A stretch of DNA of 64,000 bases from Paraburkholderia edwinii (lineage in GTDB: Bacteria > Pseudomonadota > Gammaproteobacteria > Burkholderiales > Burkholderiaceae): positions 3,534,001 through 3,598,000 of the forward strand of contig NZ_CP080095.1 of NCBI RefSeq assembly GCF_019428685.1, written 5' to 3'. This document shows, piece by piece, positions 10,127 to 20,063 of the stretch (positions are counted from its first letter, which is position 1; each line of letters opens with the position of its first letter). A program made the translations under genes and the position numbers. The notes beneath the pieces were generated by a model. The model was given only the letters and a program-made list of their open reading frames with translations. It did not search any database and was not told the origin of the DNA.

Positions 10127-11275
10127 ATGCGGATCTATGAGCGGTATTTCGCGCGTCAGGTTTATCTGTCGTTCGTCTTTATTCTGTTTGCGTTCTCAGG
10201 GCTGTTTTTCTTTTTCGACCTGATCAACGAACTCAATTCGGTCGGCCGCGGCAACTACAACTTCAGCTATGCGGTGCTGCGCGTGGCGCTGCAAACGCCG
10301 TCGCGTTTCTACGAAATCATTCCGGTCGCGGCGCTGATCAGTTCGATCTATGTATTCGCGCAAATGGCCGCGAACTCCGAGTACACAATCTTCCGCGTGT
10401 CCGGGCTCGCAACGAACCAGGCGTTGCGCTCGCTGCTGAAAATCGGCATCCCGCTCGTGCTGCTGACGTATCTGATCGGCGAAGTCGTCGGGCCTTATAC
10501 GGACCAGTTGTCCGAGCGCGTACGGCTTGAGGCGCTGGGCTCGTCGGTGTCGAGCAATTTTCAGTCGGGCGTCTGGGTAAAGGACACGCTGACCGCGCGC
10601 GCCGACGGCGAGCAGGTCACGCGCTTCGTGAATGTCGGCGAATTGAAGCCCGACGCGACAATCAGCAATGTGCGCATCTACGAATTCGACTCGAAGTTCC
10701 GGCTCTCGAATGTGCGGATTGCGAAGTCGGGCGTCTATCAGCCGCCCGGCCACTGGAAACTGACCGACGTCACCGATACCGAACTGATCGACGTCGTGCC
10801 TCCGGGCGTCACGCCGACCGACGCGCTGAACCCCGTCTATCGCGCGAAACAGATCACGCTGCCCGAGTATTCGCTGCGCTCGGAACTGACGCCGAATATT
10901 CTGTCGGTGCTGCTCGTGTCGCCGGACCGGATGTCGATGTTCAATCTGTTCCGCTATATCCAGCACTTGACCGAGAACCATCAGGACACGCAGCGCTATG
11001 AAATCGCGCTGTGGCGCAAGCTGCTGTATCCGTTTGCGGTGTTCGTCATGCTGGTGCTGTCGCTGCCGTTCGCGTATCTGCATACGCGCGCGGGCGTGGT
11101 CGGCGTGAAGGTGTTCGGCGGGATCATGCTCGGCATGAGCTTCCAGCTGTTCAATACGCTGTTCTCGCACATCGGCAATCTGAACACGTGGCCCGCGCCG
11201 TTGACGGCGGCGACGCCGGGGCTCGTTTATCTGGTGCTGGGGCTGGTTGGGCTGAAGTGGGTTGACCGGCATTAG
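10127..11275 (+). CDS. lptG: LPS export ABC transporter permease LptG
   Basis: LptG is the partner permease of LptF in LPS export. The 382-residue product begins MRIYERYFARQVYLSFVFILFAFSGLFFFFDLINEL and has six membrane helices around a periplasmic domain. The region ALWRKLLYPFAVFVMLVLSLPFAYLHTRAGVVGVKVFGGIMLG near residue 295 is typical of the C-terminal membrane half. The start is 3 bases after the lptF stop, so translation is probably coupled. Confidence 0.96.
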   Translation: MRIYERYFARQVYLSFVFILFAFSGLFFFFDLINELNSVGRGNYNFSYAVLRVALQTPSRFYEIIPVAALISSIYVFAQMAANSEYTIFRVSGLATNQALRSLLKIGIPLVLLTYLIGEVVGPYTDQLSERVRLEALGSSVSSNFQSGVWVKDTLTARADGEQVTRFVNVGELKPDATISNVRIYEFDSKFRLSNVRIAKSGVYQPPGHWKLTDVTDTELIDVVPPGVTPTDALNPVYRAKQITLPEYSLRSELTPNILSVLLVSPDRMSMFNLFRYIQHLTENHQDTQRYEIALWRKLLYPFAVFVMLVLSLPFAYLHTRAGVVGVKVFGGIMLGMSFQLFNTLFSHIGNLNTWPAPLTAATPGLVYLVLGLVGLKWVDRH

Positions 11276-11374
11276 TCTGCGCGGGGCTGGAGCCGACTGT
11301 TGGCTCGCGATGGCGGCGCGCGTGCCCGGCGTTCCCTGGGTGCCTTGCGTGCTTTCGTCCCGATCGGGAGAGAT

Positions 11375-11770
11375 ATGATGGCAACTACCGATGCAGCGAA
11401 TTCCGGCATCGTTCTCTTTGCGCACGGCGCGCGCGATGCGCGCTGGGCGGAGCCGTTCGAGCGGCTTGCGGATACATTGCGCAGCCTGCGCGGTGGTCCG
11501 CGCGGTGGTCCAGTCTCACTGGCGTTTCTCGAACTGATGTCGCCGGATCTGCCGACTGCCGTCGCAGCGCAAGTGGCAAGTGGCTGTCGCGCCGTGACGG
11601 TCGTGCCCGTGTTCTTCGGGCAAGGCGGACATATCCGCCAGGACTTGCCGGTGATCGTCGATCAATGCCGGGCAGCGCATCCGGACATCGAGATTCGTTG
11701 CGCGACACCGGTCGGCGAAGACGAGGCCGTGATCGCAGCGATCGCGCAGTATTGCTTGCGGCAGGTCTAG
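11375..11770 (+). CDS. CbiX/SirB-type chelatase domain protein
   Basis: The 131-residue protein has a single CbiX fold: the N-terminal GIVLFAHGARDARWAEPFERL contains the His of the HG motif used by class II tetrapyrrole chelatases, and VPVFFGQGGHIRQDLP carries the second conserved His. Such short single-domain proteins insert Co or Fe (for example in sirohydrochlorin) or dimerise. It could feed siroheme made by the cobA gene and used by the CysI sulfite reductase in this window, but it lies 13 kb away. Start: two tandem ATGs at 11375 and 11378, with GGGAG just upstream. Confidence 0.85.
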   Translation: MMATTDAANSGIVLFAHGARDARWAEPFERLADTLRSLRGGPRGGPVSLAFLELMSPDLPTAVAAQVASGCRAVTVVPVFFGQGGHIRQDLPVIVDQCRAAHPDIEIRCATPVGEDEAVIAAIAQYCLRQV

Positions 11771-12077
11771 CTCACGCCTCACGCGATACACCCCACACCA
11801 CGCACCTCACGCCACACGCCGACGGCAAGCGCCGCCATCGCGCGAAGCCAATACCCCCGTCGTTCCCCTCTCGCTGCACACGCAGATACCGACCGCCGGC
11901 GCGCCCGACGCAATGGCGGCGCCCAGTTCGCATGATCCATCGTAGTATGTGCGGCAAGCTATGTTGCAGCCAGGCGGCCAGCGGACTTCGCCGGAAATTG
12001 TCTTCAGTCCGAACAATTTAAAAGTCTTTTCGAAATATCGGATTCCCCCGAGGATTGAAATTACACGAGGTGAAACC
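11771..12077. promoter_or_regulatory. 307-base upstream region of the first AraC gene, with an operator-like site
   Basis: No coding sequence is convincing here. The first half is compositionally simple CA-rich DNA. At 11931-11943 is CATGATCCATCGT, which matches 12 of 13 bases of a sequence found upstream of other genes of this island. Just before the gene the DNA becomes AT-rich, as expected for a promoter. Confidence 0.45.
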
Positions 12078-13052
12078 ATGCTCTCCGAGGCCCCGGATGT
12101 CTTGTCCCAGGTGCTCAAACTGATTCGCCTGCGAGGCGATCATGTGTTCCACGGTGAGTTGAGTACCAGCGCCGAAGTGACGTTCTCGCCGGGACCCGCG
12201 ATTTTCTTGCATTTACGCACAGGAGAACTGGCGGTCTCGCAACGGGACGGCGGCGAAGCTGTGCTGTTGCGCCCGGGCGACTTCGTTCTTCTGCCGCACG
12301 CAGACGGACACACGATTCGAGCCAGCTCAGACGGACAAGCACGCCAATGCTTCGAAGCAGATGTCTCGTCCGCCTCACAAGGGAACGCTCAAACTTTCAG
12401 ATGGGCAGCCGAGGATGGTGTTGCAGGATCTTTTCTCGCCGGCGCGTTCTATTTTGATGGCGCGCCGTTGCGGTCATTGCTAACAGGTCTTCCCGGCCTG
12501 ATACACCTGACATGCGATAAGTCGATGGAGCCGGCGTGGCTCGGCGCAATCTCCCATTTCCTCGACATCGAGTCACGTGCCCCAAGCCCTGGCGCGTCAC
12601 TGATGATCTCGCGTCTCATCGATCTTCTCGTGATACGCACGCTGCGCATGTGGGTCAGCAAGCAAGGCGACCGCACAGACTGGTTGTCCGGATTGACCGA
12701 TGAACGCATTGGACGCGTGTTGAACGCCATGCACCAGGCACCCAACGAGACGTGGACGGTAAAGTCGCTCGCCGATATTGCGATGATGTCGCGCTCTACG
12801 TTTTCGGAACGCTTCACAGCGGTGGTCGGGCTGCCGCCATTACGCTATCTGGCACGCTGGCGACTGACGGTCGCCGCTGACCTCTTGCGCGCGGGAACGC
12901 TTAAAGTGATCGACGTCGCCTACAGCGCCGGGTACGGCTCGGAAGCGGCCTTTAGTCGCGCCTTCAAGGCGCAGTTCGGGTATCCGCCAAGCGACGCACA
13001 TCGAATCTCACGCGGCAGCATTTTTCGCGCTCGAAGTTCGGATTTGCTTTGA
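12078..13052 (+). CDS. AraC-family regulator with N-terminal cupin (first paralogue)
   Basis: The 324-residue protein has an N-terminal sensor domain of the AraC_binding_2/cupin_6 type (residues about 10-190, including LSQVLKLIRLRGDHVFHGELS and RPGDFVLLPHADGHTI) and a C-terminal pair of AraC helix-turn-helix motifs (LADIAMMSRSTFSERFTAVVG and VIDVAYSAGYGSEAAFSRAFKAQFG). ATG at 12078 has CGAGGTG upstream; the frame is open further 5'. It is a paralogue of the regulator at 14124-15164: long stretches such as GSEAAFSRAFKAQFGYPP are identical. The convergent neighbour is a secreted alpha/beta hydrolase. Confidence 0.9.
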   Translation: MLSEAPDVLSQVLKLIRLRGDHVFHGELSTSAEVTFSPGPAIFLHLRTGELAVSQRDGGEAVLLRPGDFVLLPHADGHTIRASSDGQARQCFEADVSSASQGNAQTFRWAAEDGVAGSFLAGAFYFDGAPLRSLLTGLPGLIHLTCDKSMEPAWLGAISHFLDIESRAPSPGASLMISRLIDLLVIRTLRMWVSKQGDRTDWLSGLTDERIGRVLNAMHQAPNETWTVKSLADIAMMSRSTFSERFTAVVGLPPLRYLARWRLTVAADLLRAGTLKVIDVAYSAGYGSEAAFSRAFKAQFGYPPSDAHRISRGSIFRARSSDLL

Positions 13053-13084
13053 CCTGAGGTGCGGGGCGATCGCCGGACCCGATC

Positions 13085-13107
13085 GCGAGGCGACCGGGTC
13101 GCCTCGC
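13085..13107. terminator. Near-perfect 11-base stem between convergent genes
   Basis: GCGAGGCGACC is followed after one base by its exact complement GGTCGCCTCGC. It sits between an AraC gene and an alpha/beta hydrolase that converge. No T run follows, so it may act as a weak or Rho-assisted terminator. Confidence 0.5.
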
Positions 13108-13129
13108 TGATTCATGAAGCCCGGTTTCC

Positions 13130-13918
13130 TTATTTCGCAGCAGCCTCGATGTCGTTTGCGAGACCGTCCGGATCAGTCAGGAAAGGCGTGTGTCCCGTCT
13201 GCAGCGTGTATTGAGCGCGCACCGGCGTGCTGGCAACCATTTTGGCCTGAAAAGACGGGCTGATAACCTGGTCGAACGCGGTGTGGATGTACACCTTATC
13301 GACCTTGCCGAAGCGCCCGGCAGTCAGATGCACGGGGGTCGTCAGCGGAACGAGCGGCTCATTCAGGATCAGGTCCGGAATCGCTTTTCGCAAGGCATCA
13401 GGGGCGCCGTTTGCAAACAGGTCGGCGCGTGCCGAATATTCGATGCTCGCAATGCCCTTTTCCTTGTCGATTTGCAGATGCGGTCCAATCTTCGCGTCGG
13501 CGTCCTGCTGGGCCATCGACACGAGCGAGTCGCCGTCATGCGGGAGGTAGGCGGCAACGAAAACGAGAGTCTTGATCCTGGCCGGTGCCTTTTCCGCTGC
13601 ATCCGCGATCACGATGCCCCCAAAGCTATGTCCCACGACGACCGCCGGGTGATGGAGCTTCGTCAATGCCTTGACCACGGTATCGCGGTAAAGGTCGAGG
13701 CTAACCTTGTCCGGCGCGGCCGGCGCCCCCGGGCGTCCAGGCAGGTCGATGGTCACGACCTGATAGCCGTCGGAATTCAGTTTGGCAGCCACGTGACCCC
13801 ATACCTGCGCGTCCTCGAAGGCGCCGTGGACGAGAACGATGGGCGGCTTCCCCGCGGCCTGTGCGTGGGCACTAAAAGCGAGAGCAGGGGCGATAAGCGC
13901 AGCGAGGAGACGTTTCAT
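13130..13918 (-). CDS. Exported alpha/beta hydrolase
   Basis: The 262-residue protein has a signal peptide (residues 1 to about 22, ending SAHAQAA) and an alpha/beta-hydrolase core. The oxyanion loop is VLVHGAFEDAQVW, the nucleophile elbow is GHSFGG with Ser98, and the catalytic His is H243 in LQTGHTPFLTDPDGLANDIEAA. Close relatives belong to the group annotated as esterases or alpha/beta-hydrolases similar to the SalR/methylesterase type. The substrate is not known. An operator-like site lies about 112-125 bases upstream at 14030-14042. Confidence 0.88.
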   Translation of the reverse strand: MKRLLAALIAPALAFSAHAQAAGKPPIVLVHGAFEDAQVWGHVAAKLNSDGYQVVTIDLPGRPGAPAAPDKVSLDLYRDTVVKALTKLHHPAVVVGHSFGGIVIADAAEKAPARIKTLVFVAAYLPHDGDSLVSMAQQDADAKIGPHLQIDKEKGIASIEYSARADLFANGAPDALRKAIPDLILNEPLVPLTTPVHLTAGRFGKVDKVYIHTAFDQVISPSFQAKMVASTPVRAQYTLQTGHTPFLTDPDGLANDIEAAAK

Positions 13919-14003
13919 CTGGATCGATTCCTTTGGTTTTGAGAGGCGTCAATGCGAATGCCACAGGTATGGCAGCGGGCCACTCTAAGGAAGATGCCGA
14001 AAA

Positions 14004-14042
14004 TGAGCCATATCGCAGCGTCTCGTTTTCATGATCGATCGT
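14004..14042. promoter_or_regulatory. Operator-like site B of the accessory-island regulon
   Basis: TGAGCCATATCGC (14004-14016) is followed by CATGATCGATCGT (14030-14042). From 14007 to 14042 this matches 31 of 36 bases with site C at 15273-15308, with identical spacing between the two blocks. It lies upstream of the minus-strand hydrolase that starts at 13918. The best candidates to bind it are the two paralogous AraC regulators. Confidence 0.6.
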
Positions 14043-14123
14043 ACGAGCATAGATATCGCCGGTTTCGCCGGGAATGAGCCGGTTTGCATCCGAGCAGGCA
14101 TGTGCGTCGAGCATGTGCGTCGA

Positions 14124-15164
14124 TCAGTTACTCGCGATCCGGCGCGAGTCGCGCGGCGGGTATCCGAACTGCGCTTTAAACGCACGGCTAAAGGCGGCCT
14201 CCGATCCGTATCCCGCGGCTTGGGCGACTTCCGTCACTTTGAGTTTTCCCGCACGCAGCCAATCGGCCGCCAACGTCAAGCGCCATCGCGTCACATAGCG
14301 CAGTGGCGACACACCGACCGTCGCCGTGAACCGATCCGAGAAATTCGATCGGGACATCGCTGCAATCTCTGCCAATGACTCCACCGTCCACGCCTGCTCC
14401 GGCTTCAGGTGAATCGCATTCAACGCCCGCCCAATCCGCTTGTCTCTCAACCCTAGCAGCCCATCCAACCGGTTGCCGTCCCCATTGATCCACGTGCGTA
14501 AAGTTCGAATGACAAGCAGATCTATCAAAAGCGCCATCAGGATCGAAGAGCCCGGACCGACATTGGTCGCTTCATCGATCAAGACCTGAGAGAAGGAATC
14601 CAGCCATTGCGGGACTTGACTCTCATTGCACTTCACATGGATAAGCCCAGGAAGCCCGGTTATCAACGACCCCAATGGACCCACGTCAAAACAGAATGCG
14701 CCCGCGAGAAAACGTCCGACGATGTCGGAGTTGATGGCCCATCGCGCACTCTGTGTTTGATGCCCGGCCCGCGCTGATAAATTAGCCTTGAACGATCGCC
14801 GCACTTCGCCGCTGCGCCCGTCTCGCATCCTGTAGCCGTCCGCCTGAAGGGAGAAAACGAAGTCGCCTGGCTGCAGTATCAGCGGTTCGCCATCACGCGG
14901 TAGAAAGACCACTTCGCCGTCGCGCAGGTGCAAAAAGCTCGCCCGGCCTGGCGGAAAGACCGCTTCGGTGAAAGCGCCCAACTCGCCTTCAATGACGACA
15001 TGGCCTCGTAGCCTAACCAGCTTAAGGACTTGCGATAAAGCATCGCCCAGCTCTTCCTGCGCGTCGTTGTATTCGACTTTAGCTAAAGCAGATCGACCTG
15101 CTACTTTCCTTCCGGATCCATTCGCTTTCTTCGAATCTTTCACAATGACATTTTCTGATAGCAA
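14124..15164 (-). CDS. AraC-family regulator with N-terminal cupin (second paralogue)
   Basis: The 346-residue protein repeats the design of the regulator at 12078: cupin-like sensor (LSQVLKLVRLRGHVVIEGELG, QPGDFVFSLQADGYRM) followed by two helix-turn-helix motifs (LAEIAAMSRSNFSDRFTATVG and VTEVAQAAGYGSEAAFSRAFKAQFG). It has an extra basic N-terminal tail of about 35 residues. An operator-like site (15273-15308) precedes it, which suggests autoregulation. The two copies point to a local duplication; which genes each controls is unknown. Confidence 0.9.
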   Translation of the reverse strand: MLSENVIVKDSKKANGSGRKVAGRSALAKVEYNDAQEELGDALSQVLKLVRLRGHVVIEGELGAFTEAVFPPGRASFLHLRDGEVVFLPRDGEPLILQPGDFVFSLQADGYRMRDGRSGEVRRSFKANLSARAGHQTQSARWAINSDIVGRFLAGAFCFDVGPLGSLITGLPGLIHVKCNESQVPQWLDSFSQVLIDEATNVGPGSSILMALLIDLLVIRTLRTWINGDGNRLDGLLGLRDKRIGRALNAIHLKPEQAWTVESLAEIAAMSRSNFSDRFTATVGVSPLRYVTRWRLTLAADWLRAGKLKVTEVAQAAGYGSEAAFSRAFKAQFGYPPRDSRRIASN

Positions 15165-15442
15165 TCGCTGTCCCTCAGGCTAATAGCTAGCGCCGGGCCC
15201 AGCGAAAGCAACCGGGGGTAACGGACCTCTGAAGCGTTCAGTTGGCCACTTTAGTGAATGCATCATGCACTGGCCATATCACAGCGTCCGGTATCCATGA
15301 TCGATCGTCCGGCGGTCGCGCGCCTGTTGGTCCCTCGCGAGTCGTCAAAGACCGGTCCAGACTGTTTGTGCGGTGGACTTCGCGCCCATTCATCCGCACG
15401 CTTCAAATCGGATCGATCCGCATCGACATCGGATATCGATGC
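15165..15442. promoter_or_regulatory. Upstream region of the second AraC paralogue, operator-like site C
   Basis: The gap holds GGCCATATCACAGCGTC (15272-15288) and CATGATCGATCGT (15296-15308). This is nearly the same as site B in front of the hydrolase, with the same 23-base step from GCCATATC to CATGATC. A promoter for the regulator (start 15164) should lie between the site and the gene. Confidence 0.6.
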
Positions 15443-16006
15443 TTAACCCAAAGAGGTATCCCTGTGATGCGCGCGCACAACAGGGAAATCAATTTCCGTG
15501 TCCGCGGCGATGTTGAGGTAATTCGTGAATATGCTCAGGGCTACCCGCAGTATCAACTCGACGATTTGCGCATCGCTATAGCCGGCCCTCCTGATCGATC
15601 GGATATCGGCTGCCGATACGTGACCGAAGGAAAGCGCAACGTGTGCTGCGAACCCCACAGCGACGTCATCCTTCGCGTCATTCGAAGAACCATTACGATT
15701 TGCGGCAATTTCCGCTTCGCCAAGATTTGCCTGGTTCTTTGCCAGATAGGTATGCGCAGACAGGCAGTAGTCGCAACCATTGATCTCGGCAATCGCGAGT
15801 GCGATGCGCTCGCCCGTCTGCGGCGACAGCGCTCCCCTCGAAAGCGCTCGAGACAGGCTCAAGTAGCCTTCAAGCGCCGACGGGCTATTCGATATCAAAC
15901 GAAACAGGTTCGGGACGGTGCCAAGCTTCTTCTCGACAGCCGCCAGAAGCGGCTGCGAGGCCATGGGCGCGTCAGCGATTGTGGCGGGTACGGTTATACG
16001 AGACAT
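15443..16006 (-). CDS. AhpD-like carboxymuconolactone decarboxylase family protein (peroxidase-related)
   Basis: The 187-residue protein has a CMD/AhpD fold with the redox motif C78-D-Y-C81 followed by His85 (EINGCDYCLSAHTYLAKNQ). This motif supports alkylhydroperoxidase or disulfide-reductase activity rather than true decarboxylation. The ATG at 16006 is preferred over 16012 because AGGAG is then 6 bases away. It is upstream of the second AraC paralogue on the same strand, separated by 278 bases. Confidence 0.88.
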   Translation of the reverse strand: MSRITVPATIADAPMASQPLLAAVEKKLGTVPNLFRLISNSPSALEGYLSLSRALSRGALSPQTGERIALAIAEINGCDYCLSAHTYLAKNQANLGEAEIAANRNGSSNDAKDDVAVGFAAHVALSFGHVSAADIRSIRRAGYSDAQIVELILRVALSIFTNYLNIAADTEIDFPVVRAHHRDTSLG

Positions 16007-16045
16007 GCACATCTCCTTTTATCATCGAATCCATCATCAGCCACC

Positions 16046-16375
16046 TCACCCGCCAAAATAGGGATTGCAGTAGCTCACTGGACCGACGCACGGCCGTGGC
16101 TTTTCAACGCGACTGCCGCTCAGGCTTGACCCGGACTCGCCAGAGCCCTCACCGCTATGTGCATGCTGCGCCTTCATTTGCGCGACTTGTCGTTGATATA
16201 TCGGACTGACGTCGGGATAAGAGGCATCGGTTACGAATCGCGACCCATCGTTTTCTGCCTGAATGAGTTCCTGTCGAACGTCCTCTCGCGTCTTCGTCTG
16301 CGCGTAGGCGTTCGAGAGATCCGTCGCCATAGCAAGGGCGACGACCGACAGGGTCAGCATGGTGAGCTTCTTCAT
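16046..16375 (-). CDS. DUF4148 domain-containing small exported protein
   Basis: The 109-residue product has a signal peptide (MKKLTMLTLSVVALAMATDLSNAYAQ) and the DUF4148 signature TREDVRQELIQAENDGSRFVTDASYPDVSPIYQRQVAQMKAQ. The C-terminus has two cysteines (PRPCVGPVSYCNPYFGG) that may form a disulfide. DUF4148 proteins are small periplasmic proteins abundant in Burkholderia and have no known function. The ATG at 16375 follows a GGAG sequence. The gene is 39 bases upstream of the AhpD-like gene on the same strand. Confidence 0.82.
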   Translation of the reverse strand: MKKLTMLTLSVVALAMATDLSNAYAQTKTREDVRQELIQAENDGSRFVTDASYPDVSPIYQRQVAQMKAQHAHSGEGSGESGSSLSGSRVEKPRPCVGPVSYCNPYFGG

Positions 16376-17038
16376 TTGAACTCCGTGGGGATTGAATTTT
16401 GACAAACGCGCTGTTGGAATAGTTAATTCGGCATCCCAATTCATCAATCTCGATTACCACGTCTCTACCCAGGATGTCTTTCCAGCCGCGCAAAACAAGC
16501 AGTGGAACATCATGCTCAGTGCGAAAACACCGCATGCGCGGTCTTTATTCCGCCTGCCTTATTGTTTGTTCTTTTATGTGCGTTGGCCGGTAGCCTGCAA
16601 ATTACACGTGTTCCAAAACGAATTGGAATCCTTATCAGATCCTTAGACCGGACCACTTGAGCTAGTAAGGATTTTAGGAACAAGTCTGTGGAAAACGGAC
16701 GCGAGCATACCCGCCGGCGCGAAGCGCCGGTGCGAAGGTATGCTGGATACGAAGGCGTACCTCGGCCGCTCCCATTGCACTGGAAGCGGTTGGCTGCGTT
16801 AGCCGATGAGGAGGTTTCGGCTGCGGACGTCGGTGATTTGTGCGGCGGTGTGATTGCCGCTTTCTATGTCGCTGAGTATGTTGCTCAATCTACCCTGTCG
16901 CCTCAACCGTTCGCTGAGTCGTATCGCAGGCGCAAACTCGACCCTCGCGCCATTCGCTTTCGCTATCTGACCTGTTTGGCGCGAGGAATCATCCCATTGC
17001 TATGCGATCAACCACCTTCTCTTTAGTCGCTCAGCAAT
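16376..17038. other. 663-base stretch without a convincing gene; one doubtful ORF and a composite hairpin
   Basis: This stretch is visibly richer in A and T than its surroundings at 16560-16690. A reading frame from GTG 16688 to 17026 (112 codons) has an AGGA 8 bases before its start but no recognisable family, and its 5' end is made of an inverted repeat, so I do not call it a gene. TTCCAA-6-TTGGAA at 16612-16629 is a short dyad that could be an operator. Confidence 0.4.
16705..16743. repeat. Composite inverted repeat (possible REP-like element)
   Basis: GCATACC (16705-16711) pairs with GGTATGC (16737-16743), and inside it CCGGCGC (16714-16720) pairs with GCGCCGG (16724-16730) around a GAA loop. 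The nested stems with unpaired spacers resemble a repetitive extragenic palindrome. Only one copy is seen in this window. Confidence 0.5.
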
Positions 17039-17959
17039 CTATGCATTCAGGAAGCTCAGGGCATTGCGGACAAAAATTTCCGGGTACTGGAACATCACGC
17101 CATGACCAGAGTCCGGGTAAAGAATAAGCTGTGCATTCTTCATGGCCTTGTACATCGTGTAGGCGTTATCGACCGGCAGCATGGTATCGGTGCTGCCGCT
17201 GACAACCAGCGTCGGATGGTCGATGGACCGAAGTATCGTATGCGCCGGATCGACTACGGCACACCAGCTGATCAGCGCCTTCGCCTGCGATCCATTGACA
17301 GCCGAACCGCTTTCGACGTCGCGATCTTCAGTGCGCTCCCGTGCCCGCTGCAGGAAAGCAAGCCCCGCCGATTGGCTGTTAGCCGAGGACGTAAAAAACA
17401 GGGGGAGTCGCGGGTCCGGCGCGTTCGTGTCGGCGAATGCCGCCTGAAGGACCGCCATCAGATGTTGTTCTCCGCCTTGCGGCGCGGTCCCAACCAGAAT
17501 CAGTTTGCGCACGAGGTCGCCACGCACGCTGGCAATCTGTTGTGCGACGCAGCCGCCCAGCGAAAAACCCAGTAGATCGACTTGATGCAGGCCCAATGAC
17601 GTCATGAAGGTAATCGCATCGCGCGCCATCGCCTCCACGCTGTCTGGCGTTTGCCCAGTCGAACGTCCAACTCCTGCGTTGTCGAACACGATGACAGGAC
17701 GTTCATCGGCGAGTGCATTCACGACCGGGGGATCCCAGGCATCGATGTTGCCGGAGAAGTGCTGCAGCAACACGAGCGGAATGCCGTTTTTCGGGCCCAG
17801 CCGGCGCCAGGCGAACTGAATGCCGCCGCCGTCGACGTAAAGCGTCGGGGCTGTCTGAAGTGTCACGCCTTCCTTCCCGGACCGGAGATCGGCCTTGGCA
17901 ATATCCGCACTCATTTGACCTTCCTTGCTATCAGTCGATAAAACTGCCTTGTTGTTCAT
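17039..17959 (-). CDS. Cytosolic alpha/beta hydrolase
   Basis: The 306-residue protein is an alpha/beta-hydrolase with the oxyanion region LQHFSGNIDAWDP (near residue 67), nucleophile elbow GFSLGG with Ser133, acid residue likely in SGSTDTMLPVDNAY and catalytic His in PDSGHGVMFQYP. There is no signal peptide, so it is cytosolic. Relatives are annotated as haloperoxidase-like or ring-cleavage-product hydrolases, but the substrate is not predictable. MNNKAV at 17959 is chosen over ATG 17971 because GGAAG is 5 bases upstream. An operator-like site lies at 18000-18048. Confidence 0.88.
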   Translation of the reverse strand: MNNKAVLSTDSKEGQMSADIAKADLRSGKEGVTLQTAPTLYVDGGGIQFAWRRLGPKNGIPLVLLQHFSGNIDAWDPPVVNALADERPVIVFDNAGVGRSTGQTPDSVEAMARDAITFMTSLGLHQVDLLGFSLGGCVAQQIASVRGDLVRKLILVGTAPQGGEQHLMAVLQAAFADTNAPDPRLPLFFTSSANSQSAGLAFLQRARERTEDRDVESGSAVNGSQAKALISWCAVVDPAHTILRSIDHPTLVVSGSTDTMLPVDNAYTMYKAMKNAQLILYPDSGHGVMFQYPEIFVRNALSFLNA

Positions 17960-19582
<1,623 letters not shown>

Positions 19583-20063
19583 TTGCTGAGATCAGACTGA
19601 GACATTGAAAAAAGACGAGGTTCTGCGCAGTTTTCTTGTCCTCAGTAAATCAATGCGCCGCAAGCAATGACCCCGTTCTCGTGCTGCACAGCACGCCGAG
19701 CGCGGCATTGCTGCGGCCATCGCTACCGCGCGTCCATAAGCAAGTGATGCCGCACAACCGAATCGCCGCTCATTGTCTGGATTCCCGATCATAAATTTCG
19801 GGCTCGCGGTTATTGGAGGTCTTCAATTGAGCCATTACCATTTTTCACGTTCTCTCTCTCCCTCACACGTGACGGTCGGTGATGCCTCTTTTGCAAGAAA
19901 TACCGCTTTACACCTCGATTTCGAGGATACCCGCAGCGACTAGCGATACGCCTGCCTTGATGCCGGCAACCATGAGACGCTCGCTTAGCGCGACTATGCT
20001 TCTGGCTCGTCAAACTTATCGCCGATTTTTGGCGACGTCATTGAAGATAACCGTCGGTGCGAC
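19583..20063. other. 481-base gap with a short hairpin; no gene seen
   Basis: Only a small hairpin stands out: CGTGCTG (19680-19686) pairs with CAGCACG (19689-19695). The rest is moderately AT-rich and presumably contains the promoter of the AraC gene at 20064. No open frame here resembles a known protein. Confidence 0.35.

Noticed and set aside
16688..17026. 112-codon plus-strand frame with a GTG start
   Set aside because: It has an acceptable ribosome site but no family resemblance, and its 5' end is formed by an inverted repeat.
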